Positions 8,417 to 18,473 of a stretch of DNA of 64,000 bases are shown here, one piece after another; positions within the stretch are counted from its first letter, which is position 1; each line of letters begins with the position of its first letter. Origin of the DNA: Bacteroidales bacterium (GTDB lineage Bacteria > Bacteroidota > Bacteroidia > Bacteroidales > WCHB1-69); contig JAFZXM010000005.1 of assembly GCA_017616775.1 (NCBI GenBank), positions 1-64,000 of the forward strand, read 5' to 3'. Below the pieces are notes generated by a model, which worked only from the letters and a program-made list of their open reading frames with translations, did no database searches and was not told the origin of the DNA. Made by a program: the position numbers and the translations under genes.

Positions 8417-10702
8417 ATGAAATTCAGTTCATTGCTCATCATCACCCTGTGCTCATGTTGTTTTTGGGCATCCGGCCAAAAAGTGGGTCTCGTTCTTAGC
8501 GGAGGCGGAGCCAAAGGAATGGCTCATTTGGGTGTGATTAAAGCCTTGGAAGAAAACGGAATACCCATAGACTATATCGCAGGCACTTCTATTGGTGCCA
8601 TCGTTGGCGGACTCTATGCTTCGGGCTATTCCGTTGAAGATATGGAAGCCATCTTTTCCAATCCCGAATTTGATTATTGGATAAAAGGAAATATCAACGA
8701 CAAATATATCTATTATTTCCGTCAGGAACCTCCTAATTCCGCATGGGTAAAATTCAGATTCGCCATAGACTCTTCTAAATTCAACCCCCTGATACCTGTC
8801 AATATCATCACTCCCATACAAATGGACTTTGCCTTTGTGGAAATATTCTCCCACGCCGACGCCATCTCCAAGGGCAACTTCGACAGTTTGTTTGTTCCTT
8901 TCAGATGCATAGCCACCAATATTACCGAAAGCAAAGAAGCCGTATTGTCAAAAGGATGTCTTAAAGATGCCATACGCGCCTCCATGACTTTTCCTTTCTA
9001 TTTCAGACCTATAGAAATAGACAGTTGCCTGATGTATGACGGCGGAATGATTAATAATTTCCCTATTGATGTAATGCAAAAGGATTTTAATCCTGATTAT
9101 ATCATCGCTGTGGCTGTTGCAAAAACCAACAGCGACCCCTCGGACGAAAACCTGCTCTCCGTACTCAACAGCATGCTGATGGAAAAACAATTCTACCGTA
9201 TGAACGACAGCCTTGCTGGTATAGTGATACGTCCTGACGTTCCCAATCTCAACGTTACCGACTTTACCCGTGGCCGCAAACTCATAGAAGTGGGATACCG
9301 AACCATGCTCGACAGCATGCATGCCATACCCGACAATTTGAAACATCTGCGCTCCGCCGACAGTGTCAATCTGCGACGTAAAGATTTTTTAAGTCGCCGA
9401 ACCGATATCCTTATCAATAAAGTGGACGCCAAAGGCGTTCACAAAAATGAAAATGCCGCTGCAAAAAATATCATTTTCAATGATGCGCATATCATCGACT
9501 TCAACACCTTTAAAAACCGCTATTTCCGACTGCTGAACGAAGAATATATCAGCAACATCTATCCTTCTTTGCAAAAAAACGATGATGATGACTATTATAC
9601 CGCCAAGCTGAACATTTCCCTCAACAAACCTTTTCAGGTGAAATTCGGCGGATATATCACCACTAATGCTTACACCACTTTTTATGCCCAACTGCGATAC
9701 GATTTTTGGAAACGTTATTTCATGAACGTGATGGCAGAAGCGCATTTCGGACGCTTTTATAACTCCATCATCGGGTCCTTCCGGTTCAGCAACTTGTCCC
9801 GACATATCAACGACCAAACCATCACCGTCGGATATAGCCGCTGGAACCATTTTAAAAGCACCCGCATGTTTTTAGAAAGCGACAATCCTTCTTTTCTTAT
9901 CAACGAAGAAGTGATTGTTAACTATGCCGTTTCCTCACCCATCGGCAACAAGGCCAAACTCTGCGCGAATTTGGGATTTGTCAATAACAAAAGTAAATTT
10001 TATACCAATAATGCATACTCCCAAAGCGATACATTGAACGTTAACCGTGTGCTGTTGCTAATACCCAAATTGTACTATGAATATAACACTCTGGATATAA
10101 AATTTTTCCCCACCAAGGGCATGCGTGCTTACATAGGAGCCTGTTATTTTGTGGGAACGGAACAAAACCGTCCCGGATCGCATTCATCGGAAACCGTCAA
10201 TAAAAACTATTTCCGAAATTGGTTTACCATCAATGTGGAATACGAATATAATTTCAAAATAGCCCGTTTTTACTCTTTGGGACTTTCCACCACATTTGCA
10301 TGGTCAAATATTCCGCGTTTGAGCAGTTACACCGCTACCAAACTGCGTTGCACCGCATTCAGGCCCACCCATGAAAGCAATATGCTCTACCTGCCCTTTT
10401 ATCGCGACCCTTCCTTCATCACTGCCGGATTAAGCAATAGTTTTGTGCTATACAAAAACCTGCAACTTCGCATATCCGGCTATTATTATCAGCCATTTTA
10501 TGCTATAGTGAAAGTCAACAACGACAAATGCGATTTCAGCCGGCTGTGCGAAAAACGCTCTTTTATCGTCTATAGCTCTTTGGCTTATACCACCAAATTG
10601 GGACCTATCAGCATCAACCTGTCTTATTACGCTCATAACGATCCCAAATGGATATTCAACATCAGCTTCGGCTATTTGTTTTTTAATCACAGAATATTTT
10701 AA
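8417..10702 (+). CDS. Patatin-like phospholipase fused to an outer-membrane beta-barrel
   Basis: 761 residues. A signal peptide (about 1-20) is followed by a patatin domain with the oxyanion-hole motif SGGGAKG (28-34), the nucleophile elbow G-T-S-I-G (Ser58) and the catalytic DGG motif (about 208-210), so the Ser-Asp dyad looks complete. After a middle region that may be POTRA-like (about 330-400), the C-terminal half has repeated aromatic-rich beta strands and ends in a short strand with a terminal Phe, as expected of an Omp85-type barrel. This is the PlpD-like type V autotransporter layout, in which a lipase is linked to its own outer-membrane barrel. Substrate unknown. Confidence 0.88.
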   Translation: MKFSSLLIITLCSCCFWASGQKVGLVLSGGGAKGMAHLGVIKALEENGIPIDYIAGTSIGAIVGGLYASGYSVEDMEAIFSNPEFDYWIKGNINDKYIYYFRQEPPNSAWVKFRFAIDSSKFNPLIPVNIITPIQMDFAFVEIFSHADAISKGNFDSLFVPFRCIATNITESKEAVLSKGCLKDAIRASMTFPFYFRPIEIDSCLMYDGGMINNFPIDVMQKDFNPDYIIAVAVAKTNSDPSDENLLSVLNSMLMEKQFYRMNDSLAGIVIRPDVPNLNVTDFTRGRKLIEVGYRTMLDSMHAIPDNLKHLRSADSVNLRRKDFLSRRTDILINKVDAKGVHKNENAAAKNIIFNDAHIIDFNTFKNRYFRLLNEEYISNIYPSLQKNDDDDYYTAKLNISLNKPFQVKFGGYITTNAYTTFYAQLRYDFWKRYFMNVMAEAHFGRFYNSIIGSFRFSNLSRHINDQTITVGYSRWNHFKSTRMFLESDNPSFLINEEVIVNYAVSSPIGNKAKLCANLGFVNNKSKFYTNNAYSQSDTLNVNRVLLLIPKLYYEYNTLDIKFFPTKGMRAYIGACYFVGTEQNRPGSHSSETVNKNYFRNWFTINVEYEYNFKIARFYSLGLSTTFAWSNIPRLSSYTATKLRCTAFRPTHESNMLYLPFYRDPSFITAGLSNSFVLYKNLQLRISGYYYQPFYAIVKVNNDKCDFSRLCEKRSFIVYSSLAYTTKLGPISINLSYYAHNDPKWIFNISFGYLFFNHRIF

Positions 10703-10725
10703 ATACCATTATAAACACACGCATT

Positions 10726-12339
10726 ATGAACTTTAAACACATCTTGATTTTCGCTGCTATTTTTACCAACCACTATATTTTGTGCAGTCAAATCACCATA
10801 GAAGAAAATCTTATCGGCGGTAATTGCACATCCATCATGGTAGGACGCAAAGCCAGTGCCGACGGTTCGGTTATCACCTCTCACACCTGTGACGGCAAAT
10901 ACAGAACATGGGTTACCATGGAGCCTGCCCGCGACTATAAAAAAGGCGATATGCACAAAGTGTATAAAGGCACCATGCACACCGAAACACCCAATAGCAT
11001 GGAAAAGGTTATTCTTGCCGGTGAAATTCCCGAAGCGGAACACACCTATGCCTACCTGAACACAGCCTACCCCTGCATGAATGAAAAACAACTGGCAATG
11101 GGAGAAAGCACTTTTTCCGGTCCTGACACCCTTATCAACAAAAATGCCATGTTCCTGATAGAAGAATTACAGCGTGTGGCTTTACAACGCTGCGACAACG
11201 CTCGGGATGCCATCAAACTGATAGGCTCGCTTATCAAAGAATATGGCTATGCCGATGGAGGGGAATGTATTACCATTGCCGATAAAAAAGAGGTGTGGCA
11301 AATGGAAATATTAGGCGAAGGCCCCGATAAAATAGGCGGAATATGGGCTGCACAACGGGTACCCGACGACGAGGTGGCCGTCAGCTGCAATATTGCCCGA
11401 ATAGGCAAACTCAACCGCAACAATCCCGACTATTTTCTTTGCTCTGACAACATAGAGAAGGTGGCCAAAAAATACGGCTTGTGGAACGGAAAAGATGAAT
11501 TTATCTGGTGGAAAGCATTTTCCTCCTCTTATGCCAACGGAAAAAACCACAAAGAAAGAGAATGGTATATCTTCAATGAATTGGCACCTTCACTTCATTT
11601 GGACATCAATGCGGAAGAACTGCCTTTTTCTGTTAAACCCGATAAAAAGGTGGACGTCCGCACCGTTATGCTATTATTCAGAGCCAACTACGAAGGCTGC
11701 CCTTTGCTGGACCAAACAAAAAACTTGCGTATTCCTTCCAAACGTAAAGACGCAAACAATAATATTGTCAACGATACCATTGTATGTCCCAATGCCAATC
11801 CGTGGATGGACGGTAACGAAAGAGCGTTATACAATGCTTTGTCTCCCGAAAGCATCACCTTTTATCGTGGCATTGCCATGTCGTGGTGCTCCTACTCTCA
11901 CATTATACAATGCAGAGACTGGCTGCCCGATGAAATCGGCGGCATCTGCTGGTGGTCGGTGGAAAATCCGGGACAAAGTCCCAGAATTCCTATCTTCGCA
12001 GGAAACACTCAATTACCCGACGGCTTTAATATTTGCGGACATGCCCGCTACAATGACAATGCCGTTCTATGGCATTATCGGAAAGCCAACAAATTGGCTC
12101 AGGTGAAATGGGGCTACACCAAAAAAACAATGTACGACAATATCAATAAATACGAAGAAAAAGCTTTCTCGGAATTGCCTGCATTGGAAGCCAAAATAAA
12201 AACCCTGATTCAAGACAACAAACGCCAGGAAGCCCAAAAAGCTCTCAACCAATACACCTCCGATTTTGCCGGTGCCACCAGACAAACATGGGCAAAAATG
12301 GAACATACTTTTTGGGAAAGCTTCTGGACAGGATTTTAA
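10726..12339 (+). CDS. C69 family dipeptidase
   Basis: 537 residues. Peptidase family C69 (U34, PepD type) enzymes are N-terminal-nucleophile hydrolases cleaving dipeptides. An export signal (about 1-21) and a short pro-segment precede Cys34 in the motif NCTSIMVGRKAS; by family precedent this Cys becomes the N-terminal nucleophile after self-cleavage. The ADGSV segment just after it and the WWS/W-rich later part also fit the family. The signal peptide suggests action in the periplasm, probably on peptides scavenged from outside. It starts 23 nt after the patatin-like gene and ends before a fresh promoter motif for the polymerase gene. Confidence 0.9.
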   Translation: MNFKHILIFAAIFTNHYILCSQITIEENLIGGNCTSIMVGRKASADGSVITSHTCDGKYRTWVTMEPARDYKKGDMHKVYKGTMHTETPNSMEKVILAGEIPEAEHTYAYLNTAYPCMNEKQLAMGESTFSGPDTLINKNAMFLIEELQRVALQRCDNARDAIKLIGSLIKEYGYADGGECITIADKKEVWQMEILGEGPDKIGGIWAAQRVPDDEVAVSCNIARIGKLNRNNPDYFLCSDNIEKVAKKYGLWNGKDEFIWWKAFSSSYANGKNHKEREWYIFNELAPSLHLDINAEELPFSVKPDKKVDVRTVMLLFRANYEGCPLLDQTKNLRIPSKRKDANNNIVNDTIVCPNANPWMDGNERALYNALSPESITFYRGIAMSWCSYSHIIQCRDWLPDEIGGICWWSVENPGQSPRIPIFAGNTQLPDGFNICGHARYNDNAVLWHYRKANKLAQVKWGYTKKTMYDNINKYEEKAFSELPALEAKIKTLIQDNKRQEAQKALNQYTSDFAGATRQTWAKMEHTFWESFWTGF

Positions 12340-12362
12340 TCACCCGGACTGCCCTCTATTCC

Positions 12363-12370
12363 TACTTTTG
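12363..12370 (+). promoter_or_regulatory. -7 promoter element of the Y-family polymerase gene
   Basis: TACTTTTG matches TAnnTTTG 16 nt before the ATG at 12387. It supports that start rather than upstream in-frame codons that would overlap the dipeptidase gene. Confidence 0.6.
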
Positions 12371-12386
12371 CCAACTTTTGACAAAT

Positions 12387-13622
12387 ATGTCCACCATAGT
12401 ACATATAGATTGCAATGCTTTCTTTGCAAGCTGCGAAATAGCTACACGTCCGCAATTGCAAAACACCCCTGTAATAGTGGCTAACTCCAATGAAGCAGGA
12501 GGAGGGGTGATATTGGCTCTCAACGACAAAGCAAAAGCATTGGGCCTCAAAAGAGGAACACCGCTATTTAAGATAAAACACCTGTTATCCCAATACGCTA
12601 TACAAGTGTGCCCTGCGGACCATAAAAAATATCACCGCATATCCCGGCAAATAATGCAAATAGTGATACAACAAGGTATTATTCTGAATTTTCAACAATA
12701 TTCCATTGATGAATTTTTCGGCACCCTCCCCATTGACGACCCTTCTGAAATAAGAATATATATCCAAATGGTGAAAGATGCCATCACTACAGGCAGCAAT
12801 ATTCCCGTAAGCTGCGGATGCTCATCCACCTATACTTTGGCCAAAATCGCAACCCACTATGCCAAACACTATTCCGGATACAAAGGAATATGCATACTCA
12901 CTCCCGATAAACGACAACAAGCCTTGTCCCGATTGCCTGTCGCCGATGTGTGGGGTATAGGACGCAGCCTGCAAAAAAAAATGGCATCATTGAACATTCT
13001 TACAGCCTGGGACTTTGCATGCCTGCCCCTCTCCCGCATACAAACAGACTTCGGCACACAAGGATTGCACACATGGCAGGAACTTCATGGAGTCAGCAGT
13101 ATAAAAATACACAAAAACGCCCAACAACAAAGTATTATGCAAAGCCACTCATTCCCTTACATGCTGTCTTCCCTGCCCGACTTGCAAAAAGCTGTTTGCA
13201 ACTTCGCAGGCAACTGCTCTGCCAAACTAAGGGCACAACACAGCATCTGCCGCAGCATCACCCTGTTTGTCAATACCAACCGGCACCGTAAAGATTTGGC
13301 ACAATATTCCAATACAAAAAAATGTAAATTGACGCACTATTCCAACGATACTTCTCTAATCACCAAAACAAGCTTGGAATTGCTCCGGCAAATTTACCGC
13401 TCCGGTTATCAATATAAACAAGCGGGACTTATATTGTCGGATATCATCAGCGATCAAGGACGGCAATTGGACCTTTTTGACCAAAACGACTATGCCAAGA
13501 AAAATCAATTGATGAAAACCATAGACAGCATTAATGCCAAATTCGGAGACGACACCATACATTTGGCCGTTCAAGACAACAGCGAAAAAAACACGAATAC
13601 CCGCCTAAAAGAAGAAGAATAA
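12387..13622 (+). CDS. umuC: Y-family DNA polymerase, UmuC type
   Basis: 411 residues from the ATG at 12387, close to the 422 of E. coli UmuC. It performs translesion synthesis. The first metal-binding aspartate is in HIDCNAFFASCE at the very N-terminus, and the second pair in YSIDEFF (about residue 105). The helix-hairpin-helix/thumb region contains VWGIGRSLQKKM, and the C-terminal stretch ending near LDLFD resembles the UmuC-specific tail. No umuD, lexA or imuB gene is adjacent, so any protease-processed partner must be encoded elsewhere. I see no clear LexA box. It is convergent with rseP. Confidence 0.87.
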   Translation: MSTIVHIDCNAFFASCEIATRPQLQNTPVIVANSNEAGGGVILALNDKAKALGLKRGTPLFKIKHLLSQYAIQVCPADHKKYHRISRQIMQIVIQQGIILNFQQYSIDEFFGTLPIDDPSEIRIYIQMVKDAITTGSNIPVSCGCSSTYTLAKIATHYAKHYSGYKGICILTPDKRQQALSRLPVADVWGIGRSLQKKMASLNILTAWDFACLPLSRIQTDFGTQGLHTWQELHGVSSIKIHKNAQQQSIMQSHSFPYMLSSLPDLQKAVCNFAGNCSAKLRAQHSICRSITLFVNTNRHRKDLAQYSNTKKCKLTHYSNDTSLITKTSLELLRQIYRSGYQYKQAGLILSDIISDQGRQLDLFDQNDYAKKNQLMKTIDSINAKFGDDTIHLAVQDNSEKNTNTRLKEEE

Positions 13623-13707
13623 ACAGCCGGATTTGCCGCTACAACACACACGGCCTTCACACCCTGAGGTTCATGCTCTCTGCAAATATAAGTGCCGGTT
13701 GTATATG

Positions 13708-15173
13708 TTACATGAATAATTTGAAAATATCATTTCCTATCACAAACACCATCAACAACAGCAATAATATCATGCCTATGCTTTGCGCATATTGCAGTAC
13801 GCTATCGGGTACTTTTTTACCGGTGACAAGTTCAACCAAAGTAAATATGGCATGCCCGCCATCCAAGCCCGGAATGGGTAAAACATTCATAAATGCCAAT
13901 ATGATGGATATCAATCCTGTGATAGACCAAAACCTGTACCAATTCCAAACTTTTCCATATATTTTAGCTATTCCCACAGGTCCCGACAAGGCTGTGATTT
14001 TTTCTTTGCCGGAAAATATTTTCCCGAAACCCTTGATATTCATCCAAAGATTACTCATGGCATCGTTCCAACCATATTTTACACTTTGCAATATAGAATA
14101 AGGCTTGAACTGATAAGGTGCGCTTGCTATGGCTATGCCTATCATGGCATTGGTATCCAAAGTTATAGAACTGGTTATTGTATCATTTCCTCTTAAATAG
14201 GTAATGTTGGTGCTGTTGTCGGCATAGGCCATTCTATATTCTATCCATGCCCCGTAAGTGGGTATGGCTATGGTATCCAAAGCAATGATGATATCTCCGG
14301 CTTGCATGCCGGCTTTTGCTGCAGCGGTATTGGCCATAACAGAATCCACTTTGGCGGGAAAATTAAACGGCTGCAAAAATTGTCCTGACGATGTTTTCAT
14401 AATCTCATAGGCTGAATCACCCATGACAATGTCTATATTCTGTCCGTTACGGTTAACAGTCACTATGCTGCCGAAAAACATTTTCGGGGATATTGCATCT
14501 TCAAATCTTTCAAATGTTTTGCCATTCACACTTACTATCTTATCCCCCGATTCAAACCCCATATTACGGGCAGCCTCGAAAGCATATACTCCGTCGGTAA
14601 CGGCATTGTTGGGTATATATTCCTTTTCATAATGATGTATAACCATGGCAAACAATAACACACCGACTATCAAATTCACCATTACTCCCGCCAATATGAC
14701 TATCAAACGCTGCCATGCCGGCTTGGAACGGTATTCCCATGCCTGAGGCTCGGTAGCCAGTTTTCCACCGACTGCGTTTCATCTATCATGCCCGCAATTT
14801 GACAATATCCGCCCAAAGGCAACCAACCTATTCCATATTCCGTATTGTCGGGATATTTGCGCCAGTCATCATCCGACAGAGCGGATACATCTATTATTTT
14901 ATATTTTTTCTTACCGTTTTCATCCAATACAGGCTCGCCGTTTTCATCTTTTTGCTCTTCCATATCCGGCAAATTTTCCGCAAAAAATTTAAAATGCCAT
15001 TTGCCTTGGATACGTTTGCACCGCATCAGTGAAATACCGGGATTAAAAAACAAATAAAATTTAGGCACCCTTATGTGAAATATCCGGGCTGCAACAAAAT
15101 GACCCGCTTCATGCACAAATACCAAAATTCCCAATCCCAATAACAATTGGGCTATCATAATAACTACCGACAT
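13708..15173 (-). pseudogene. rseP: RseP site-2 zinc metalloprotease, interrupted by a one-base frameshift
   Basis: Two adjacent minus-strand frames (15173 to about 14703 and about 14755 to 13708) together make one site-2 protease of about 488 residues. This membrane enzyme cuts anti-sigma factors and other membrane proteins. The first frame has the active-site HEAGH after the first membrane segment and the conserved start of the second region. The second frame holds the PDZ-like middle, further membrane segments and the N-x-x-P-x-x-x-LDGG motif. The reading frame is lost near 14761-14764, where the coding strand has four A. A fifth A would restore V-E-K-L-A-T-E-P-Q-A-W-E-Y-R and a continuous protein. 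It follows dxr by 3 nt, the usual pairing. Sequencing error or a true mutation cannot be told apart here. Confidence 0.88.
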
Positions 15174-15176
15174 ATT

Positions 15177-16340
15177 CTATTTTCTTTCTAACAATTCTAT
15201 ATATCCTTTTGCCATTAATCTTGATAACGCATCGGTATGCGAAAAATTGTCCAACGAGGCCTCCTCTGCGTAATTAATTTTATCCATCACATATGCCACC
15301 ACCTCCGCTATCTGCAAAAAAGTGATTTTATCATGCAAAAAAGCCGATACCGCCGATTCATTGGCGGCATTCATGGCACACGGAATATTTCCGCCCCGTT
15401 CTATTGCTTTGTATGCCAACCCTATGCATTCAAACGTCTGCCTGTCGGGCTCGTAAAAATCAAGCGTTGCACATCGGGAAAAAGATAATTTCGGATACGT
15501 TGTATTCCACCTATAGGGAAACGAGAACGCATATTGTATGGGAATACGCATATCGGGCAAGGACATTTGTGCCTTGACGGAGCCATCGGCAAATTCCACC
15601 ATGGAATGTACTATGCTTTGCGGCTGCACCACTATTTCTATTTGTTGCGGCGCAACATTAAACAGCCAATGTGCCTCTATCATTTCCAATCCCTTATTCA
15701 TCATCGTTGCCGAATCTATGGTCACCTTATTCCCCATATTCCAATTAGGATGCTTCAAGGCCTGCTCTGCCTTTACATTTTCCAAATCAGCACGTTTGCA
15801 ACCGAAAAATGGACCGCCCGAAGCTGTAAGCAGAATTTTTTCCACCGCCGCACATTCTCCCGCCAAACATTGAAAAATAGCAGAATGCTCCGAATCTACA
15901 GGCAGAAATGCCAAATTAGCACGCCTCACCATGGGCATAATCAAAGCCCCGCCTGCAACCAAAGTCTCCTTATTTGCCAAAGCCACGGCTTTACGGGCAG
16001 CAATAGCCCTATAGGTGGGTTCCAAGCCGGCAAAACCGACCAATGCCACCAACACCATATCTATGGTGGACATCTCCACTATATCCAATAAGGATTGTCT
16101 GCCGGAAAACACTTTGATATCCAGACCTTGCAACGCCTGCTGAACCTGATGATAACAGGTGTCATCGGCAATCACCACCGCATTGGGCCTGAATTCCGCA
16201 GCCTGACGGACAAGCAAATCCGCGTTGCTGTTGGCTGTCAACACCTCCACCTCCAATTGATCGGGATGCGCCCTCACTATCTCCAAGGCCTGCTTGCCGA
16301 TACTTCCCGTAGAACCTAATATGGCTATTCTCTTTTTCAT
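15177..16340 (-). CDS. dxr: 1-deoxy-D-xylulose 5-phosphate reductoisomerase
   Basis: 387 residues. It makes 2-C-methyl-D-erythritol 4-phosphate from DXP with NADPH, the committed step of non-mevalonate isoprenoid synthesis. The NADPH-binding start (LGSTGSIGKQAL) is followed by ALANKETLV, the metal- and substrate-binding PVDSEHSAIFQ segment and LLTASGGPF. The NMG-KVTIDSATMMNKGLE block and the C-terminal helical domain complete the family pattern. The start at 16340 lies 18 nt downstream of a promoter motif. Translation runs on into rseP with a 3-nt gap. Confidence 0.96.
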   Translation of the reverse strand: MKKRIAILGSTGSIGKQALEIVRAHPDQLEVEVLTANSNADLLVRQAAEFRPNAVVIADDTCYHQVQQALQGLDIKVFSGRQSLLDIVEMSTIDMVLVALVGFAGLEPTYRAIAARKAVALANKETLVAGGALIMPMVRRANLAFLPVDSEHSAIFQCLAGECAAVEKILLTASGGPFFGCKRADLENVKAEQALKHPNWNMGNKVTIDSATMMNKGLEMIEAHWLFNVAPQQIEIVVQPQSIVHSMVEFADGSVKAQMSLPDMRIPIQYAFSFPYRWNTTYPKLSFSRCATLDFYEPDRQTFECIGLAYKAIERGGNIPCAMNAANESAVSAFLHDKITFLQIAEVVAYVMDKINYAEEASLDNFSHTDALSRLMAKGYIELLERK

Positions 16341-16358
16341 TATTCATTCATTATGCTG

Positions 16359-16366
16359 CAAAGGTA
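16359..16366 (-). promoter_or_regulatory. -7 promoter element of dxr-rseP
   Basis: The minus strand reads TACCTTTG, matching TAnnTTTG, 18 nt upstream of the dxr start. Confidence 0.65.
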
Positions 16367-16447
16367 GTAAAAAAAGCATATTGTAGCCCCTTCCTGACGA
16401 AAAAATATTCTTACCGGCCACCCGCTCAAAAAAAAATAAAAAACGCT

Positions 16448-17224
16448 TTAATATTTCAACACAAAATGTTGTTTGGTAATTTCTTTGCGGAAGAATACCA
16501 CTCCTATGCAAAACAAATCAATGCTGATGGTAACATCTTTATCTGCAGCTATTTCTTTCCATGCCTTTTCCATTTCTTTCGACCAATGGATATCGTCAAA
16601 AACAAATATGGTATGATTGGCGGCATATTGTTTGGCAAAGCGAAAATATCGCATCGTGGGTTCGTAGGCATGATTCCCGTCCAGGAAAAAAAGATCTATA
16701 TTTTGAAACCTGTCGGCAAAATGCTGGAGGGCATATTCAAAGTCCACATTAATCTGCTCAATATTTTTTAAACGCAAAAAGTCAAACACCTGGGATGCCA
16801 CCTGCGATACCTCAGGACAACCTTCCACCGTAAACACCTTCCCTTGCACAGCGGCGCTTGCCAAATAAGAAGTGCTCATACCCAATGATGTGCCGAATTC
16901 CACTATGTGCCTGCACTGATAATACGATACTACTCTTGACAACAACCGGCACACTTTGGGAGACTTGCAAGACTGCCGCACTATGGAAGATATGGAGCGT
17001 ATGCTCATCATGCCGTTTTTTCGGCCACTGGTTCCCAAATCCAAAAAATTCAACGATTTACGGCTGTGCCGCAACTGATTCCGGGCATTTTCTATCCTTT
17101 TCCACTGTGGCAATTTGTCCGTACTGCGCAATACCGAACAAATAAAATCATATACAAACGGTGAATGAACCCACTGTTTGCACTGCATACGGTATCGTAT
17201 ATAAGCCACTGCACTATGCCACAT
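16448..17224 (-). CDS. Class I SAM-dependent methyltransferase (O-methyltransferase-like)
   Basis: 258 residues. The Rossmann-type SAM-binding motif appears as VEFGTSLGMST (about 113-123), then an acidic end of strand 2 in TVEG, and LFFLDGNHAYE, which resembles the metal-binding DGDH-like motif of catechol/caffeoyl-CoA O-methyltransferases. The N-terminal 100 residues are basic and helical and may recognise the substrate. Substrate unknown; small hydroxylated molecules would be typical. It lies downstream of the initiator tRNA on the same strand, but a terminator hairpin lies between, so it may have its own weak promoter. Confidence 0.8.
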   Translation of the reverse strand: MWHSAVAYIRYRMQCKQWVHSPFVYDFICSVLRSTDKLPQWKRIENARNQLRHSRKSLNFLDLGTSGRKNGMMSIRSISSIVRQSCKSPKVCRLLSRVVSYYQCRHIVEFGTSLGMSTSYLASAAVQGKVFTVEGCPEVSQVASQVFDFLRLKNIEQINVDFEYALQHFADRFQNIDLFFLDGNHAYEPTMRYFRFAKQYAANHTIFVFDDIHWSKEMEKAWKEIAADKDVTISIDLFCIGVVFFRKEITKQHFVLKY

Positions 17225-17239
17225 ATTTTTTATTGATAT

Positions 17240-17267
17240 AAAAACATAGCCCTACTTTTGTAGGGCT
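17240..17267 (-). terminator. Terminator of the initiator tRNA gene
   Basis: AGCCCTAC (17248-17255) and GTAGGGCT (17260-17267) form an 8-bp stem with a 4-nt loop; on the minus strand ATGTTTTTATA follows. It lies 7 nt beyond the tRNA 3' end. Confidence 0.75.
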
Positions 17268-17274
17268 TACTTTG

Positions 17275-17346
<72 letters not shown>

Positions 17347-17360
17347 ATGTTTCTAAATTG

Positions 17361-17368
17361 CAAAGGTA
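17361..17368 (-). promoter_or_regulatory. -7 promoter element of the tRNA gene
   Basis: The minus strand reads TACCTTTG, matching TAnnTTTG, 14 nt before the mature tRNA 5' end. Confidence 0.65.
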
Positions 17369-17470
17369 TAATAAAAAATAATACAAACGCCAAAAAAAAT
17401 GAAAAAAAATTGTTTTGGCACAAAATAAAACCGGCCTTTGCACGTTTTAACAATAAAAATATATAATAAT

Positions 17471-18466
17471 ATGACAGAAGTAGTAGATATTAGATTGCTT
17501 AACGAACGTATCAACCAAGAAAGTGCTTTCGTGGATATACTTAACATGGAAATGAGTAAGGTGATAGTAGGCCAAAAGAACATGACAGAACATCTTCTCA
17601 TTGGGCTGTTATCCAATGGACATATTTTGCTGGAAGGTGTCCCCGGCTTGGCAAAAACATTGGCTATAAAATCATTATCCCAAGCAATAGATGCTAAATT
17701 CAGCCGTATACAATTCACTCCCGACCTTTTGCCTGCAGACTTGCTGGGAACATTGATATATAGTCAAAAAACAGAGGAATTTATTGTAAAAAAAGGTCCT
17801 GTTTTTGCCAATTTCATATTGGCAGACGAAATCAACAGGGCTCCCGCCAAAGTGCAAAGCGCTCTTTTGGAAGCCATGCAGGAAAGACAAATCACCATAG
17901 GGGAGAACACTTATAATTTAGATGAACCTTTCCTGGTTATGGCTACCCAGAATCCCATAGAACAAGAAGGCACCTACCCTCTTCCGGAAGCCCAATTGGA
18001 CCGTTTTATGCTTAAGGTGATCATCAATTATCCTTCCAAAGAAGATGAAAAGAGCATACTTCGTTCCCAAATCAACAATGAACAAACCACCATTCACCCT
18101 GTAATACATAAAGAAGATATTATTAAAGCCAGAACTTTGGTAAGAGAAATTTATGTGGACGAAAAAATTGAGAACTATATTACCGATATTGTGTTTGCAA
18201 CACGTTATCCCAAAGATTTTGCCCTGGAACGCTTCAGCGGTTTAATATCCTACGGCGCATCGCCCAGAGCTTCTATCAATATGGCATTAGCCGCAAAAGC
18301 TTACGCTTTTATCAAACGCCGCGGATATGTAATACCCGAAGATGTCAGAGCTATTTGCCACGCAGTAATGCGGCACCGTATCGGGCTTACCTATGAAGCA
18401 GAAGCGGAAAATATCACCACCGACGATATCATCAACGAAATACTCAACAGCATAATAGTGCCTTAA
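17471..18466 (+). CDS. MoxR-family AAA+ ATPase
   Basis: 331 residues from the ATG at 17471; an earlier in-frame start is possible but unlike the family N-terminus. The Walker A of MoxR type (GVPGLAKT, about 64-71), Walker B (LADEINRAP) and the sensor region ATQNPIEQEGTYPLPEAQLDRF are textbook. The C-terminal lid ends with a winged/helical part. MoxR ATPases act with von Willebrand factor A proteins in assembling or activating other complexes. Here a DUF58 gene, a membrane protein and a BatA-like VWA protein follow directly, which is the core of the Bacteroides aerotolerance (Bat) cluster. Confidence 0.93.
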   Translation: MTEVVDIRLLNERINQESAFVDILNMEMSKVIVGQKNMTEHLLIGLLSNGHILLEGVPGLAKTLAIKSLSQAIDAKFSRIQFTPDLLPADLLGTLIYSQKTEEFIVKKGPVFANFILADEINRAPAKVQSALLEAMQERQITIGENTYNLDEPFLVMATQNPIEQEGTYPLPEAQLDRFMLKVIINYPSKEDEKSILRSQINNEQTTIHPVIHKEDIIKARTLVREIYVDEKIENYITDIVFATRYPKDFALERFSGLISYGASPRASINMALAAKAYAFIKRRGYVIPEDVRAICHAVMRHRIGLTYEAEAENITTDDIINEILNSIIVP

Positions 18467-18473
18467 AACAATC

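Noticed and set aside
13708-15173. Two separate genes: a short HEAGH protein and a PDZ membrane protein
   Set aside because: The sequence between them matches conserved RseP sequence in another frame, so one gene with a frameshift explains both.
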